Assembly (NCBI RefSeq): GCF_050596425.1
Contig: NZ_CP192292.1
Location: forward strand, 1-64,000
Direction: 5' to 3'
Length of the DNA stretch: 64,000 nucleotides
Origin: G963665925 sp050596425
GTDB taxonomy: Bacteria > Bacillota > Clostridia > Peptostreptococcales > Acidaminobacteraceae
Shown here piece by piece: positions 39,425-48,163 of this stretch. Made by a program: the position numbers and the translations under genes. Position 1 is the stretch's first letter. Every line of letters begins with the position of its first letter. The notes below the pieces were generated by a model. That model was not told the DNA's origin. It searched no databases and saw only the letters and a list, made by a program, of their open reading frames with translations.

Positions 39425-40645
39425 ATGGTGACAGTTGTAGGCGTACGGTTCAAAAGAGCCGGTAAAGTCTATTATTTTGATCCCGACGAGCACCAGATTG
39501 AAAAGGGGCAAGCGGCGATCGTAGAGACGGCAAGAGGTATTGAATACGGTGATGTGGTTGTTGGACCTAAACAGGTGCCAGATGATGAAATTGTACCGCC
39601 GTTGAAGAAGGTTATTCGTGTGGCAACAGAAGAAGACACTGCCATACACCTTGAAAATAAAGAACGTGCTGTGGAAGCCCTTGAAATATGCCAAGAAAAG
39701 GTTGCCAAGCATGAGTTGGAAATGAAACTTATAGATGTTGAATATACTTTTGATAACAACAAGGTTATTTTCTACTTCACGGCAGATGGTCGTGTGGACT
39801 TCAGAGAACTGGTTAAAGACTTGGCCTCTGTCTTTAGAACACGTATTGAGCTAAGACAGATTGGCGTTCGTGATGAAGCCAAAATGTTAAATGGCATAGG
39901 CCCATGTGGTGTGGGATTGTGTTGTGCCAATTGGCTGGGTGACTTTGCACCGGTCTCTATTAAAATGGCAAAGGACCAGAACCTCTCTTTAAATCCGACA
40001 AAAATTTCAGGCATTTGTGGCAGACTAATGTGCTGTCTGAGATATGAACATGAAAATTATGTTCAAATTCGAAAAGAACTGCCTCGACGAAATGATAGAG
40101 TTATGACGCCTGAAGGCAAGGCTGTTGTTATTGATCCTGTCATTCTCAAGGAATCTGTAAAGGTTCGTGTTATTGTAGATGAGGAAAAGAATGAACTTGG
40201 GGAAGATATTCTCATCTTCCATAAGGATGAGATTGGCCCTATTCCAAAATGTGACAAGAAGGGCAACTGTCCTAAGCATAAGGAAAAGCCTGCCCAAGAT
40301 GATGTGGATTATAAGGATTCTGAACTTGTGGCCGAAGCAGAGCCATCTAAAGAAGAAATCAAAGAACTTGAAGCCATGCTGGAAGATGACAAGCGTCGAG
40401 GCATAGCGGGTGGATCAAAGGGCAAGGATAGACCGGATAGAAAAGCAAGACATGATCGGTCTCGTCATCCAAAGAATAGAAAGCCTAGACCTCCAAAGAG
40501 TTCTCGAAGCAACGACGGCAAACCTGATAGCAAGGGTGACGATAAATCAGACAACAGCAAAAAGGGCGACAGAAGACCACCGCGTCCTAAGCATAAACGT
40601 CCAGAAAAGAACAAACAGGACAAGCCTCAAGGTGGAAATGAGTAA
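39425..40645 (+). CDS. ricT: RicT/YaaT PSP1-domain protein
   Basis: A 406-residue protein. The PSP1 domain (about 60-150) and the cysteine cluster GPCGVGLCCANWLG...ICGRLMCCLRYE (about 159-218) match YaaT/RicT, part of the Y-complex that in Bacillus affects RNase Y-dependent RNA processing and Spo0A phosphorylation. The last ~140 residues form an unusually long, low-complexity, Lys/Arg/Asp-rich tail (SKGKDRPDRKARHDRSRH and similar), suggesting RNA contact. Its ATG abuts the holB stop. Confidence 0.92.
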   Translation: MVTVVGVRFKRAGKVYYFDPDEHQIEKGQAAIVETARGIEYGDVVVGPKQVPDDEIVPPLKKVIRVATEEDTAIHLENKERAVEALEICQEKVAKHELEMKLIDVEYTFDNNKVIFYFTADGRVDFRELVKDLASVFRTRIELRQIGVRDEAKMLNGIGPCGVGLCCANWLGDFAPVSIKMAKDQNLSLNPTKISGICGRLMCCLRYEHENYVQIRKELPRRNDRVMTPEGKAVVIDPVILKESVKVRVIVDEEKNELGEDILIFHKDEIGPIPKCDKKGNCPKHKEKPAQDDVDYKDSELVAEAEPSKEEIKELEAMLEDDKRRGIAGGSKGKDRPDRKARHDRSRHPKNRKPRPPKSSRSNDGKPDSKGDDKSDNSKKGDRRPPRPKHKRPEKNKQDKPQGGNE

Positions 40646-40663
40646 AAGTTTTTATTAGCACTA

Positions 40664-40714
40664 GAGCTCGTGCATCAGAAGATGGTAAACATCGATGACT
40701 GTGCGAGCTTTCTT
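40664..40714 (+). terminator. Imperfect hairpin, possible attenuator, between ricT and trmN
   Basis: AGCTCGTGCA (40665-40674) pairs with TGTGCGAGCT using two wobbles, encloses CATCAGAAGATG and is followed by TTCTT. Weak T run. Confidence 0.4.
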
Positions 40715-40731
40715 AATGAGGAGGATTAACC

Positions 40732-41508
40732 TTGAATGAATATGTAAAGCCTCATGAACGGGTGGATGATTTACAAATTGATGGTCTTAAAATTATACAA
40801 AATCCAAAAGGCTTTTGCTTTGGCATAGATGCTGTTTTAGTGAGTAATTTTGCCCGAGTCAAAAAAGGCAGTCGGGTTGTAGATCTTGGAACAGGAACAG
40901 GCATAATACCCCTTTTAGTCAGTGCAAAGTCTGCCCAGTCTAAAATCTCTGCTTTTGAAATACAAGAAGACGTTGCTGACATGGCAAGACGGTCTGTGGC
41001 CATGAATGGCTTAGAAGATAGAATTGAGATTATAGAAGACAATATCATTAATGCACTGGATCATTTGGGCAAGCATACGGTGGATGTGGTCATTTCCAAT
41101 CCACCTTATATGGCATCTGGTGTTGGAGAAGTTAATCCTTCAGACCACAAGGCCATAAGTCGTCATGAAATCCATTGTACCCTTGAAGACATTATATCTA
41201 CAGCCAGCGCCCTTCTGAGGGGCAGTGGTCAGTTTTTTATGGTTCATAGACCCAATAGACTGGTGGATATTCTAACATTGTGTAGGGCCCATAATCTTGA
41301 ACCCAAGCGTATTCGTTTTGTCCATCCCTTTGCTGGGAAAAGCCCCAATATTGTGCTTATACATGCTACGAAGGGTGGACGCCCTGATGTGAAGGTTCTC
41401 GAACCTCTTGTGGTCCGCAATGATGACCAGTCTTATACGGAAGAAATCTATGAAATATATAGACAGACCAATATCAGTAGCTTTGAAAGGCGGGAGAAGA
41501 ATGGGTGA
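40732..41508 (+). CDS. trmN6: tRNA1(Val) adenine-N6 methyltransferase-type protein (YabB/TrmN6)
   Basis: A class I SAM-dependent methyltransferase of 258 residues. SAM-binding VVDLGTGTGIIPLL (about 45-58) and the catalytic DVVISNPPYM (NPPY, about 121-130) mark an N6-adenine enzyme, expected to modify A37 of tRNA-Val. Start TTG 40732 follows GAGGAGG by 6 nt. Its 3' end overlaps rsmI by 8 nt. Same order as Bacillus yabB-rsmI. Confidence 0.9.
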   Translation: MNEYVKPHERVDDLQIDGLKIIQNPKGFCFGIDAVLVSNFARVKKGSRVVDLGTGTGIIPLLVSAKSAQSKISAFEIQEDVADMARRSVAMNGLEDRIEIIEDNIINALDHLGKHTVDVVISNPPYMASGVGEVNPSDHKAISRHEIHCTLEDIISTASALLRGSGQFFMVHRPNRLVDILTLCRAHNLEPKRIRFVHPFAGKSPNIVLIHATKGGRPDVKVLEPLVVRNDDQSYTEEIYEIYRQTNISSFERREKNG

Positions 41509-42346
41509 TAAGGGAAAACTATATGTTTGTCCAACGCCAATAGGCAATTTGGATGACATCACATTTCGAGTTCATGAGACTTTAAAGTCTGTGGATTTGA
41601 TTGCAGCTGAAGACACAAGACATTCCAAGAAACTTTTGAACCACTTCGATATCCATACTCCAATCTTTAGCTACCATGAGCACAATAAGGGAAAAGCAGG
41701 TCCTATTCTCATTGAAAAAATGCTGGGTGGAAGCTCTGTTGCCATAGTCACTGATGCGGGGACACCGGGCATTTCAGACCCTGGGGAAGATTTGATTAAA
41801 TTGGCGATCGATGAGGACATTCAGGTTGTTAGTCAGCCTGGGGCAACGGCTTTTGTAACAGCCCTTGTTGCTTCTGGCTTGCCAACAGGAAAATTTGTAT
41901 TCGAAGGCTTTCTTGACCGTCATAAGAAAAAGAGAAAAGAAGCTTTAGAAGCCCTCAAAAATGAAACAAGAACCCTTATTTTTTATGAAGCCCCTCATCG
42001 GTTGGGTCAAACCTTAGAAAGCATGCTTGATGTTCTTGGAGATCGTCAGATGACAGCGGCTAGAGAGCTTACAAAACGATTTGAGACCTATGTCCGAGGC
42101 AGTGTTTCTGAGGTGATTGAGCATTATAAGACCGAGCAACCAAGGGGGGAGTTCGTTCTGATAGTGTCAGGGATTGACCCAGATGATATTGAAACAGAAG
42201 CCGATCCATTTCTTGAAATGGATATTGAAGACCATCTGAAACATTTCATAAACCAGGGGATGCGCAAAAAAGAAGCGGCAGCCCTTGTGGCAAGTGCCAG
42301 AGGGTTGAATAAAAGAGATGTCTACAAAGTGACTATAGATATATAA
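41501..42346 (+). CDS. rsmI: 16S rRNA (cytidine-1402-2'-O)-methyltransferase RsmI
   Basis: A tetrapyrrole-methylase-fold enzyme methylating C1402 of 16S rRNA. It has 281 residues: LYVCPTPIGNLDDIT at the start, AEDTRHSKKLL, VTDAGTPGISDPG and FYEAPHRL are signature blocks. ATG 41501 (Shine-Dalgarno GGGAGA) lies within the end of trmN6; a longer frame upstream merely overlaps trmN6 coding. It is the last gene of the holB-rsmI cluster. Confidence 0.95.
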   Translation: MGDKGKLYVCPTPIGNLDDITFRVHETLKSVDLIAAEDTRHSKKLLNHFDIHTPIFSYHEHNKGKAGPILIEKMLGGSSVAIVTDAGTPGISDPGEDLIKLAIDEDIQVVSQPGATAFVTALVASGLPTGKFVFEGFLDRHKKKRKEALEALKNETRTLIFYEAPHRLGQTLESMLDVLGDRQMTAARELTKRFETYVRGSVSEVIEHYKTEQPRGEFVLIVSGIDPDDIETEADPFLEMDIEDHLKHFINQGMRKKEAAALVASARGLNKRDVYKVTIDI

Positions 42347-42459
42347 GGCTTCATATGATAAAATAATTGCAAAGTATTCACTCAATTGACACAGTGCATA
42401 TTTATGGCAATAGGAATTATTGAGGATCGTAAGATTCACGCTCTATTATGGAGGACGAA

Positions 42460-42573
42460 ATGAAAGCTCAGCTTGCAAAGAATAAAATTCTATCGACGCT
42501 GCCAGCTTCACTTTTCGCAAAAACTGGCGAAAGAGTGCTGATGGGGTTTGTGCGACAACGGAATGGTTTTTAA
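42460..42573 (+). CDS. Putative leader peptide (37 residues) of the MFS gene
   Basis: ATG 42460 has a strong GGAGG (42450-42454). The peptide MKAQLAKNKILSTLPASLF... ends RQRNGF at TAA 42571. GCTTGCA (42471-42477) in its 5' end pairs perfectly with TGCAAGC (42574-42580) just after its stop, enclosing other stems. A terminator at 42645-42677 separates it from the MFS gene. This layout resembles ribosome-stalling attenuators of antibiotic-resistance genes. Confidence 0.55.
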   Translation: MKAQLAKNKILSTLPASLFAKTGERVLMGFVRQRNGF

Positions 42574-42644
42574 TGCAAGCAATTACAATATCTGCTATTT
42601 GAATGTGAGACTTTACACTTTTTTAAGTCTAATATATACATTTT

Positions 42645-42677
42645 AGCCGAGCTGAATTGCTCGGCTTTTCTTGTTTT
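42645..42677 (+). terminator. Leader terminator upstream of the MFS gene
   Basis: A perfect 8-bp stem AGCCGAGC (42645-42652) / GCTCGGCT (42659-42666) followed by TTTCTTGTTTTT. A smaller AGACTT / AAGTCT hairpin precedes it at about 42608-42629. Confidence 0.8.
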
Positions 42678-42787
42678 TGAAAGTAGATGATTTTACAAGA
42701 TGCATTAAAAAAATGCCTGGTTGTACATCGGGATGGCGGGAAGATATGCATATACATTGAGTTTAGTCCAAACATAAGGAGCAAAAA

Positions 42788-44020
42788 ATGAAAGACCTAA
42801 AATTAAAAAAATTAAAAAAATTAAAACGAAATATTCCACTTGAATATATTTACACCATACTATTTAACCTTGATCTCACCAGGGGTCTATGGATGATTTA
42901 TCTTGCAGGAAAAGGGATGTCTCTCATGCAGCTGGGCCTGCTTGAATCTATTTTCCACGTGACATCTTTTCTGATGGAGATACCAACAGGGGTTGTTGCA
43001 GATTTATTTGGAAGACGTATGAGTCGTCTTATTGGCAGGCTCTTGTCAGTGATTTCCCTGGTCCTCATTTTTACTGGGCGAGGTTTTGAGGCCTATGCTT
43101 TTGCCTTTGTCATCACGGCCTTTTCATATAATTTCGAATCTGGTGCTGGTGAAGCCCTTGTTTATGATAGTCTGAAACAAATAGACATGTCGTCTTTTTT
43201 TATAAAAATGACAGGTCGAAAGGAACTTATCTACCAGTTAACCAGTACAGTGGCCTTTGTTATAGGGGGCTGGCTTGCGACCATTTCCTACCGGTGGGTT
43301 TATATGTTGAGTATAGTTTTTGGCTTACTGGCTTTAGCCGAAGGCATTTTCTTTACAGAGCCTGATCTTGGGCGGGCTGAAGTTACCAGTGTCAAAGACT
43401 CCATGCAGGGGCAGATTATTGGCTCCTTTAAAGCCATAAAAGATCGACCTAGAATTGCCTATTTGTACTTTTCCATAAATATTTTAGTGGCCTTTATTAC
43501 AACCCTATTCTTTTACCTTCAAAATTACTTTAAAGGACAGGGCTTGCTGGAGTCTGAAATTGGATTGATTCTTGCGGCTGCATCAATGGGAGGGGCCTTG
43601 GCTGGGGTTCAGGCATGGCGACTTGAGAATCGGTTTGGCAATAGAGTTTTGTTAAGAGTCTTGCCGATTTTTATAAGTATCGGTTTATGGACAATCGCCC
43701 TAACGCGGCTAGAAGCCCTGGCATTTATATATTTATCTGCCTTGGATGGACTGATATTTGTGGTCACAAGGGACTATATCAATAAGTTGATTCCAAGTGG
43801 GCAAAGAGCGACACTTCTGTCGGTGGACAGCATGATTTTTAGCCTCAACATGATTGTTCTTTTCCCCCTTGTCGGTAAACTTGGGGATGTGTATTCACTT
43901 AAAACGGCCTTTCTCTTTATGGCCCTACTTTCTATCATTATTGCTGGTGGAAACTTTTTTATGATTGCACGGCTGGAACGTCATGAGAAAGCCTTAGAAA
44001 AGCCCTTAGAGAAGCACTGA
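42788..44020 (+). CDS. Major facilitator superfamily exporter with attenuated leader
   Basis: A 410-residue protein with about 12 membrane helices, a basic N-terminus (KDLKLKKLKKLKK) and the MFS signature LMEIPTGVVADLFGRRMSR (about 59-77). It is similar in layout to the riboswitch-controlled transporter at 22531. It interrupts the conserved rsmI-abrB neighbourhood, which suggests insertion. Shine-Dalgarno AAGGAG precedes ATG 42788. The leader peptide and terminator upstream point to a drug-inducible exporter; substrate unknown. Confidence 0.85.
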   Translation: MKDLKLKKLKKLKRNIPLEYIYTILFNLDLTRGLWMIYLAGKGMSLMQLGLLESIFHVTSFLMEIPTGVVADLFGRRMSRLIGRLLSVISLVLIFTGRGFEAYAFAFVITAFSYNFESGAGEALVYDSLKQIDMSSFFIKMTGRKELIYQLTSTVAFVIGGWLATISYRWVYMLSIVFGLLALAEGIFFTEPDLGRAEVTSVKDSMQGQIIGSFKAIKDRPRIAYLYFSINILVAFITTLFFYLQNYFKGQGLLESEIGLILAAASMGGALAGVQAWRLENRFGNRVLLRVLPIFISIGLWTIALTRLEALAFIYLSALDGLIFVVTRDYINKLIPSGQRATLLSVDSMIFSLNMIVLFPLVGKLGDVYSLKTAFLFMALLSIIIAGGNFFMIARLERHEKALEKPLEKH

Positions 44021-44029
44021 TAAACAAAG

Positions 44030-44062
44030 AAAAGCCTGTGGGGTAACCCCACAGGCTTTAGA
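44030..44062. terminator. Bidirectional terminator between the MFS gene and abrB
   Basis: A 12-bp stem AAGCCTGTGGGG / CCCCACAGGCTT with a 3-nt loop. Confidence 0.88.
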
Positions 44063-44090
44063 TTTTCCGTACGGAAAAAAATTGATATGC

Positions 44091-44333
44091 TTAAAGCTTT
44101 TTCATTTCTTCGATACAATCAGGACAGATGTTTTTGCCCTTTAGATTACGAACACCCTTCGCTTGACCACAGAAGATGCAAGCTGGTTCGTATTTCTTAA
44201 GGATGATTGTGTCGCCCTCAACGAAAATTTCTAGTGCGTCTTTTTCACCAATGTTTAGTGTTCTTCTTAGCTCGATAGGAATTACCACACGGCCAAGCTC
44301 ATCAACTTTACGTACGATACCTGTAGATTTCAT
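44091..44333 (-). CDS. abrB: AbrB-family transition-state regulator
   Basis: An 80-residue DNA-binding protein. The N-terminal swapped-hairpin AbrB domain (MKSTGIVRKVDELGRVVIPIELRRTL) is nearly identical to the family pattern. The C-terminal half has CIFCG...ICPDC, a zinc-ribbon-like four-cysteine arrangement seen in clostridial AbrB. It regulates transition-phase and sporulation genes in relatives. ATG 44333 has GAGGAGG upstream. Spo0A boxes lie around its promoter. It has the expected position between rsmI and metG. Confidence 0.95.
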   Translation of the reverse strand: MKSTGIVRKVDELGRVVIPIELRRTLNIGEKDALEIFVEGDTIILKKYEPACIFCGQAKGVRNLKGKNICPDCIEEMKKL

Positions 44334-44355
44334 GAAAATCCTCCTCTAGACATAA

Positions 44356-44407
44356 TTCGACAAAATTCGCTTAATAAGAGAATACCAACGTTTACAATAA
44401 AAGTCAA
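44356..44407 (-). promoter_or_regulatory. abrB promoter with downstream Spo0A box
   Basis: On the minus strand TTGACT (44402-44407), 17-nt spacer, TATTCT (44379-44384), then a perfect 0A box TTTGTCGAA at 44356-44364, just downstream of the start point. Bacillus abrB is repressed by Spo0A through boxes in the same place. Confidence 0.75.
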
Positions 44408-44723
44408 CCATTTTTTTCTAAATTTAAGGTAAAACCGCATAATTCTTTATTTTTAAAAGGCAGAAAAAGTTAATATATGAACATACAGTATAATTTTACC
44501 CAGATATATACATATTAATCACCTTTATTTTGGAAAAGTGTCTACTATTTAGTTTTCCGCTTACAAAATAATGAAATGGAATTGGAAATTGAGATAAAGT
44601 CTCATTCGACAAATAGCGACAAAGTAAGCGATTGCAATATTTCTATATTTAGAAATAAAATACATTACCATTATTCTAAATATTTTAGGGAATCTGGTAA
44701 ATCGTGTATCTCTTAGTAAAAAA
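44408..44723. other. AT-rich region with a distal tandem Spo0A-box pair
   Basis: No gene. A perfect 0A box (complement of TTCGACAAA, 44605-44613) is followed exactly one helical turn later by a 7-of-9 match (44615-44623). Nothing else is recognised. Confidence 0.5.
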
Positions 44724-44772
44724 ATAGCCACAAGACAGGTTGTTTAATCAAAAACCGTCTTGTGGCTATCTA
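44724..44772 (-). terminator. Terminator of the 44848-45393 gene
   Basis: Stem TAGCCACAAGAC / GTCTTGTGGCTA with an internal loop, followed on the minus strand by seven T. Confidence 0.85.
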
Positions 44773-44847
44773 AATATCTTCTTTAGATTAAATGTGCATA
44801 ATTTGGAAATGAAATTTATCTAAGGTATTATTGTGAAATCTTTATTG

Positions 44848-45393
44848 TTAATCAGATTCTTTTGCCTGTGTTTTCCCCTTGTTTGTTGGGGGTTCTGTGT
44901 CCTTTTGGCTTTCTTCTTTTACAGTGTCCATATCAAAATCTGACTTAGGAACTTCTTTACAGACCATTACGGTATCTTTTACCTCTTCTTCATCTTCTTT
45001 GTTTCCAAAATATTCTTCATAGAAGGTCTTAATAATAGAAACTGTGTGCATGATGGAAGAAAATTTTCCTGCCATGCCGCTTTTTTCAGCAATAGCGTCT
45101 GTGACATTGTCGGATGTCTCGGCCAAATTGTCGACGGTTTGGTGGAAGGCCTCCATGCCGTGGGCCACTTCTCCTGAGATGGCATTGACATTCTTTGTGA
45201 TACCAGGCAGTTCGTCAATGACAGAATCAATTTCTGGTCGTTTTTCATCGACAATTTTCATGATTTCCTTAAAAGACCTGTAAAAGCGAATAAGTATCAT
45301 CAGTATGTATAAAAGAACCCCCGAAAGGAGTACCCAGAGTACAAAAAGTCCAATGTCTTTAAAGGAAAGAGATATGTTGATGGCGTTGTTCAA
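44848..45393 (-). CDS. Single-pass membrane protein with coiled coil (DUF948-like)
   Basis: 181 residues with one membrane helix (about 13-35), then a helical heptad region (about 45-110: ITKNVNAISGEVAHGMEAFHQTVDNLAETSDNV) and an acidic, Thr/Ser/Lys-rich tail. This is the architecture of DUF948 general-stress membrane proteins. The frame opens at GTG 45402, but GAGGTG there is the ribosome site, so TTG 45393 is the likelier start. Monocistronic. Function unknown. Confidence 0.65.
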   Translation of the reverse strand: MNNAINISLSFKDIGLFVLWVLLSGVLLYILMILIRFYRSFKEIMKIVDEKRPEIDSVIDELPGITKNVNAISGEVAHGMEAFHQTVDNLAETSDNVTDAIAEKSGMAGKFSSIMHTVSIIKTFYEEYFGNKEDEEEVKDTVMVCKEVPKSDFDMDTVKEESQKDTEPPTNKGKTQAKESD

Positions 45394-45569
45394 TCTGATC
45401 ACCTCGTATTTTGTGAGTTGTGGTTGAATAGTGGTAGACCCACTGCTTATTCTATCATAAGTGAATGGATTATAATATTATGCGGTTCTAAGAATAGTTC
45501 GACACCGCTATGTATAATCCTGCTAGTTTTTGATATGATCATTTTAACAAATTGAAGGAGGCGTCGTTT

Positions 45570-46073
45570 ATGAGAGAAGTTTCATTTCAGGATTTGTCCA
45601 AAGACTTTTTGTCCCAGCTTGTTAAGGGGGCATTTTTAACAGTGAAGGCAGGCGAAAAGGTCAATACTATGACAATTGGATGGGGGAATATAGGTTTTAT
45701 TTGGAATAAACCCATAATGATGGTCCCTGTGAGATACTCGAGACATACATATTCAATGATTGATGGTTCAGACACGTTTACTGTGAGCGTGCCTGTTCAA
45801 AGTGACATGAAAAAGGAACTGGCTTTTTGTGGCACAAAATCTGGACGGGACATGGACAAAATTCAGGCCTGTGGCTTAAACTTGTCTGCAGGTCAGTCGG
45901 TGGAAACACCAATTATTTCAGATTGTGAACTTCACATTGAATGTAAGGTGGTCTATAAGCAGGCCATGGAACCGGGCACACTCGACCAGGACATTCGAGA
46001 TTTAAAATACCAAAATGGTGACTACCATGTTATGTACTATGGAGAAATTCTTAAGGCCTACTACTTAGATTAA
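45570..46073 (+). CDS. Flavin reductase-like FMN-binding protein
   Basis: 167 residues of the flavoredoxin/flavin-reductase split-barrel fold. The FMN-contact segment VNTMTIGWGNIGFIWNKPIMMVPVR and the later FTVSVPV are typical, and two cysteines lie in AFCGTKSGRDMDKIQACGL. Such proteins reduce free flavin or act as electron carriers in anaerobes; the partner is unknown. Start ATG 45570 follows AAGGAGG. It stands alone with its own terminator. Confidence 0.85.
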   Translation: MREVSFQDLSKDFLSQLVKGAFLTVKAGEKVNTMTIGWGNIGFIWNKPIMMVPVRYSRHTYSMIDGSDTFTVSVPVQSDMKKELAFCGTKSGRDMDKIQACGLNLSAGQSVETPIISDCELHIECKVVYKQAMEPGTLDQDIRDLKYQNGDYHVMYYGEILKAYYLD

Positions 46074-46114
46074 GTCTTGCGTTTCAAAAAAAATTCATAG
46101 CCATAAAGACAAAA

Positions 46115-46166
46115 TAAACCGCTTAGATAATGTAGGAATGTACATGACTAAGCGGTTCTATTTTTG
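46115..46166. terminator. Terminator after the flavin-reductase-like gene
   Basis: Stem AACCGCTTAG (46117-46126) / CTAAGCGGTT (46148-46157), then CTATTTTTG. Confidence 0.8.
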
Positions 46167-46212
46167 TTTTTAAATTCTTGCAGCTGTCAAATTGACTTGG
46201 CAAGCAATTGAC

Positions 46213-46614
46213 TTATAAAACATTAAACGCATTTCCGTTGATATGGATAGATCTGGCTTCAATATACATGCTCTTATCATTTAAACTGATAGCAAAGTTT
46301 GGAATAGAAATTTCTATAGGCGAAGCTTCCTCTGACAAGTCTGCTATTGATTTTACAGAAGCAAATTCTCCAAATCCACCTTTATGATAGGCGATGGACT
46401 GAATGAGATCTGTTTTTGTGTCCGCAGTGATGAGCGTGTCTGAGTCATCTATATAATAGAAGGCATTGACACCTTCAAATTGTATATCGACATTATCCCT
46501 TCTTTGCGGCTTGAGTTTAAATGATATTTTCTGATCTTCCAAATCTATTTTAAGAGAGTCAATTTTGCTGGAGTCCAGCTGATCTAGCCACGGATTTAGT
46601 TCCATAGACATCAT
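46213..46614 (-). CDS. Hypothetical small soluble protein
   Basis: 133 residues, acidic, no signal peptide, no membrane segment, no cysteine. It alternates short beta-type stretches (KISFKLKPQRRDNVDIQFEGVNAFYYID). I do not recognise a family. GAGGTGG precedes the minus-strand start ATGATG. It lies downstream of the two-component genes but separated by 135 bp. Confidence 0.6.
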   Translation of the reverse strand: MMSMELNPWLDQLDSSKIDSLKIDLEDQKISFKLKPQRRDNVDIQFEGVNAFYYIDDSDTLITADTKTDLIQSIAYHKGGFGEFASVKSIADLSEEASPIEISIPNFAISLNDKSMYIEARSIHINGNAFNVL

Positions 46615-46748
46615 TATACCACCTCGTTCTTACTTTCCTTATTCTCCATATGTTTTATCATAAGTGCATGGACGAATCAACCATTTTTAAGAATCTTCAT
46701 ATTTGGCCACGGTTAAAAGTCGATTGTGACTTGCCATGAGACTGTCTT

Positions 46749-48161
46749 CTATTGATTTTCAGGAAATTTGGGCAGTTTAATTTTAAAATGTGTTCCAGTG
46801 GAATAAGGCAGCAGTTCAATACAGCCTCCATGCAGTTCAATAATTCGCTTTGTAATAGAAAGGCCTAAACCAGTGCCATTGTTTTTTGTGGTTCTGGCCT
46901 TATCCCCCCGAAAGAAGGGGTTGAATATGTGTTTTTGTATGTCCTGCCCTATGCCCACGCCATTGTCAGAAATCAATAGGACGATATACTGGACTTCCTC
47001 TTGGAGGCGGACTGTGAGGGTTGTGTTTTCCCCACTATATTTTATAAAATTGCCAATAATGTTATCAAGGGCCCGCCTGAAGTTTTGAATGTCCAACTGG
47101 ACAGTTTCCCCTTTACTGGTTGACGGCTGATCAGTTTGGCCGAGGGCTTCCATTTGAATATCATAGTTTTTACCAGCCCTTTCGATGTCAGTGATCCATC
47201 CTGCCAGGATGTCCTCCACAACATGTTTTATATTGTAGGTGTGGCGCTCAAGGGTGTACTGGCTGGCATTGAGTTTTGAATAGGTAAAAAGCTCGTCTAA
47301 AAGATGATTGGCCCGGATGCCATTTCGGATGATGGCCTCAACCCATTTTTTATCAGGTTCTGACAAAGTCCTTGATGTTTTTAGGCTTTCACTATACCCG
47401 ATAACATTGGTCAGTGGGGTTTTGAGGTCATGAGAAATATCGAGGATGAGCTCCTGCCTAGAATTTTCAAGATTTTCTCTGAGGGCAATTTCATTTTCAA
47501 TGGTCTGGCTTAGATTGTTGATGTCTGCTGCAAGACCGTCTAGGTCATTCCCCGCCTTTAGGTCAATTGTCTGTCCGTACTGACCTTGACTGATTTCATG
47601 TAGCGTTTTTGAAAGTCTGTAAAGAGGCTGAATAACCTGTTTTGCTGAAAAGCGACTGAATATAAAAACGATACATAAGGCCCCTATAGCAAAAATAATG
47701 GTTGATAAAAAAGCGGCCTGATTCTCAAGGAGAACTTCTCGGTAAGGCATGAACAAGACCAGCATTTCCCTGTCGTCATCATAGGGATAGTAGACCATGA
47801 TGTCTTTTGTGCTGTTATTTGTGAGTTCATTAAAAACCCGCACACTGTAGGCGTATCCAGGTTGGTGCCCCTGCCCTGTTGAAGCCAAGACATTGTATTC
47901 ACTGTCAATGAGTTCCACATAACTTTCCTGAGGTAGGTCTAGGGCTTTCCAGGGGATGCTTTCCTTTTCAAGAACTGAAGTATAAATGGCATCAAGAGCT
48001 TCGAGGGACGGATTATAGTAATACATTTGTTCTGTAAACTCTGCGTTTAAATACAAGGCAAAGGCGCCAAGGCATATAATGAGGACGATCATTATGAAAT
48101 TAAGTCGTGTAAATTGTGAAGCCAGAGTCTTGCCCTGACCTATCCTGTTTATGGTTTTCAT
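46749..48161 (-). CDS. Sensor histidine kinase
   Basis: A membrane sensor of 470 residues with two membrane helices (about 22-42 and 132-155) flanking a ~90-residue extracellular domain. HAMP, HisKA with phospho-acceptor ISHDLKTPLTN, and a HATPase domain (FRRALDNIIGNFIKYS, ISDNGVGIG, GTGLGLSI) follow. ATG 48161 has GGAG at proper spacing; TTG 48167 is an alternative. It lies 2 nt after the response-regulator stop, so they are one operon. The signal is unknown; architecture resembles PhoR/VanS-type envelope sensors. Confidence 0.92.
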   Translation of the reverse strand: MKTINRIGQGKTLASQFTRLNFIMIVLIICLGAFALYLNAEFTEQMYYYNPSLEALDAIYTSVLEKESIPWKALDLPQESYVELIDSEYNVLASTGQGHQPGYAYSVRVFNELTNNSTKDIMVYYPYDDDREMLVLFMPYREVLLENQAAFLSTIIFAIGALCIVFIFSRFSAKQVIQPLYRLSKTLHEISQGQYGQTIDLKAGNDLDGLAADINNLSQTIENEIALRENLENSRQELILDISHDLKTPLTNVIGYSESLKTSRTLSEPDKKWVEAIIRNGIRANHLLDELFTYSKLNASQYTLERHTYNIKHVVEDILAGWITDIERAGKNYDIQMEALGQTDQPSTSKGETVQLDIQNFRRALDNIIGNFIKYSGENTTLTVRLQEEVQYIVLLISDNGVGIGQDIQKHIFNPFFRGDKARTTKNNGTGLGLSITKRIIELHGGCIELLPYSTGTHFKIKLPKFPENQ

Positions 48162-48163
48162 GA

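Noticed and set aside
42460..42600. A known riboswitch class (c-di-GMP, guanidine or similar) upstream of the second MFS gene
   Set aside because: None of the conserved cores I know is present. A leader peptide with a strong ribosome site explains the region better.
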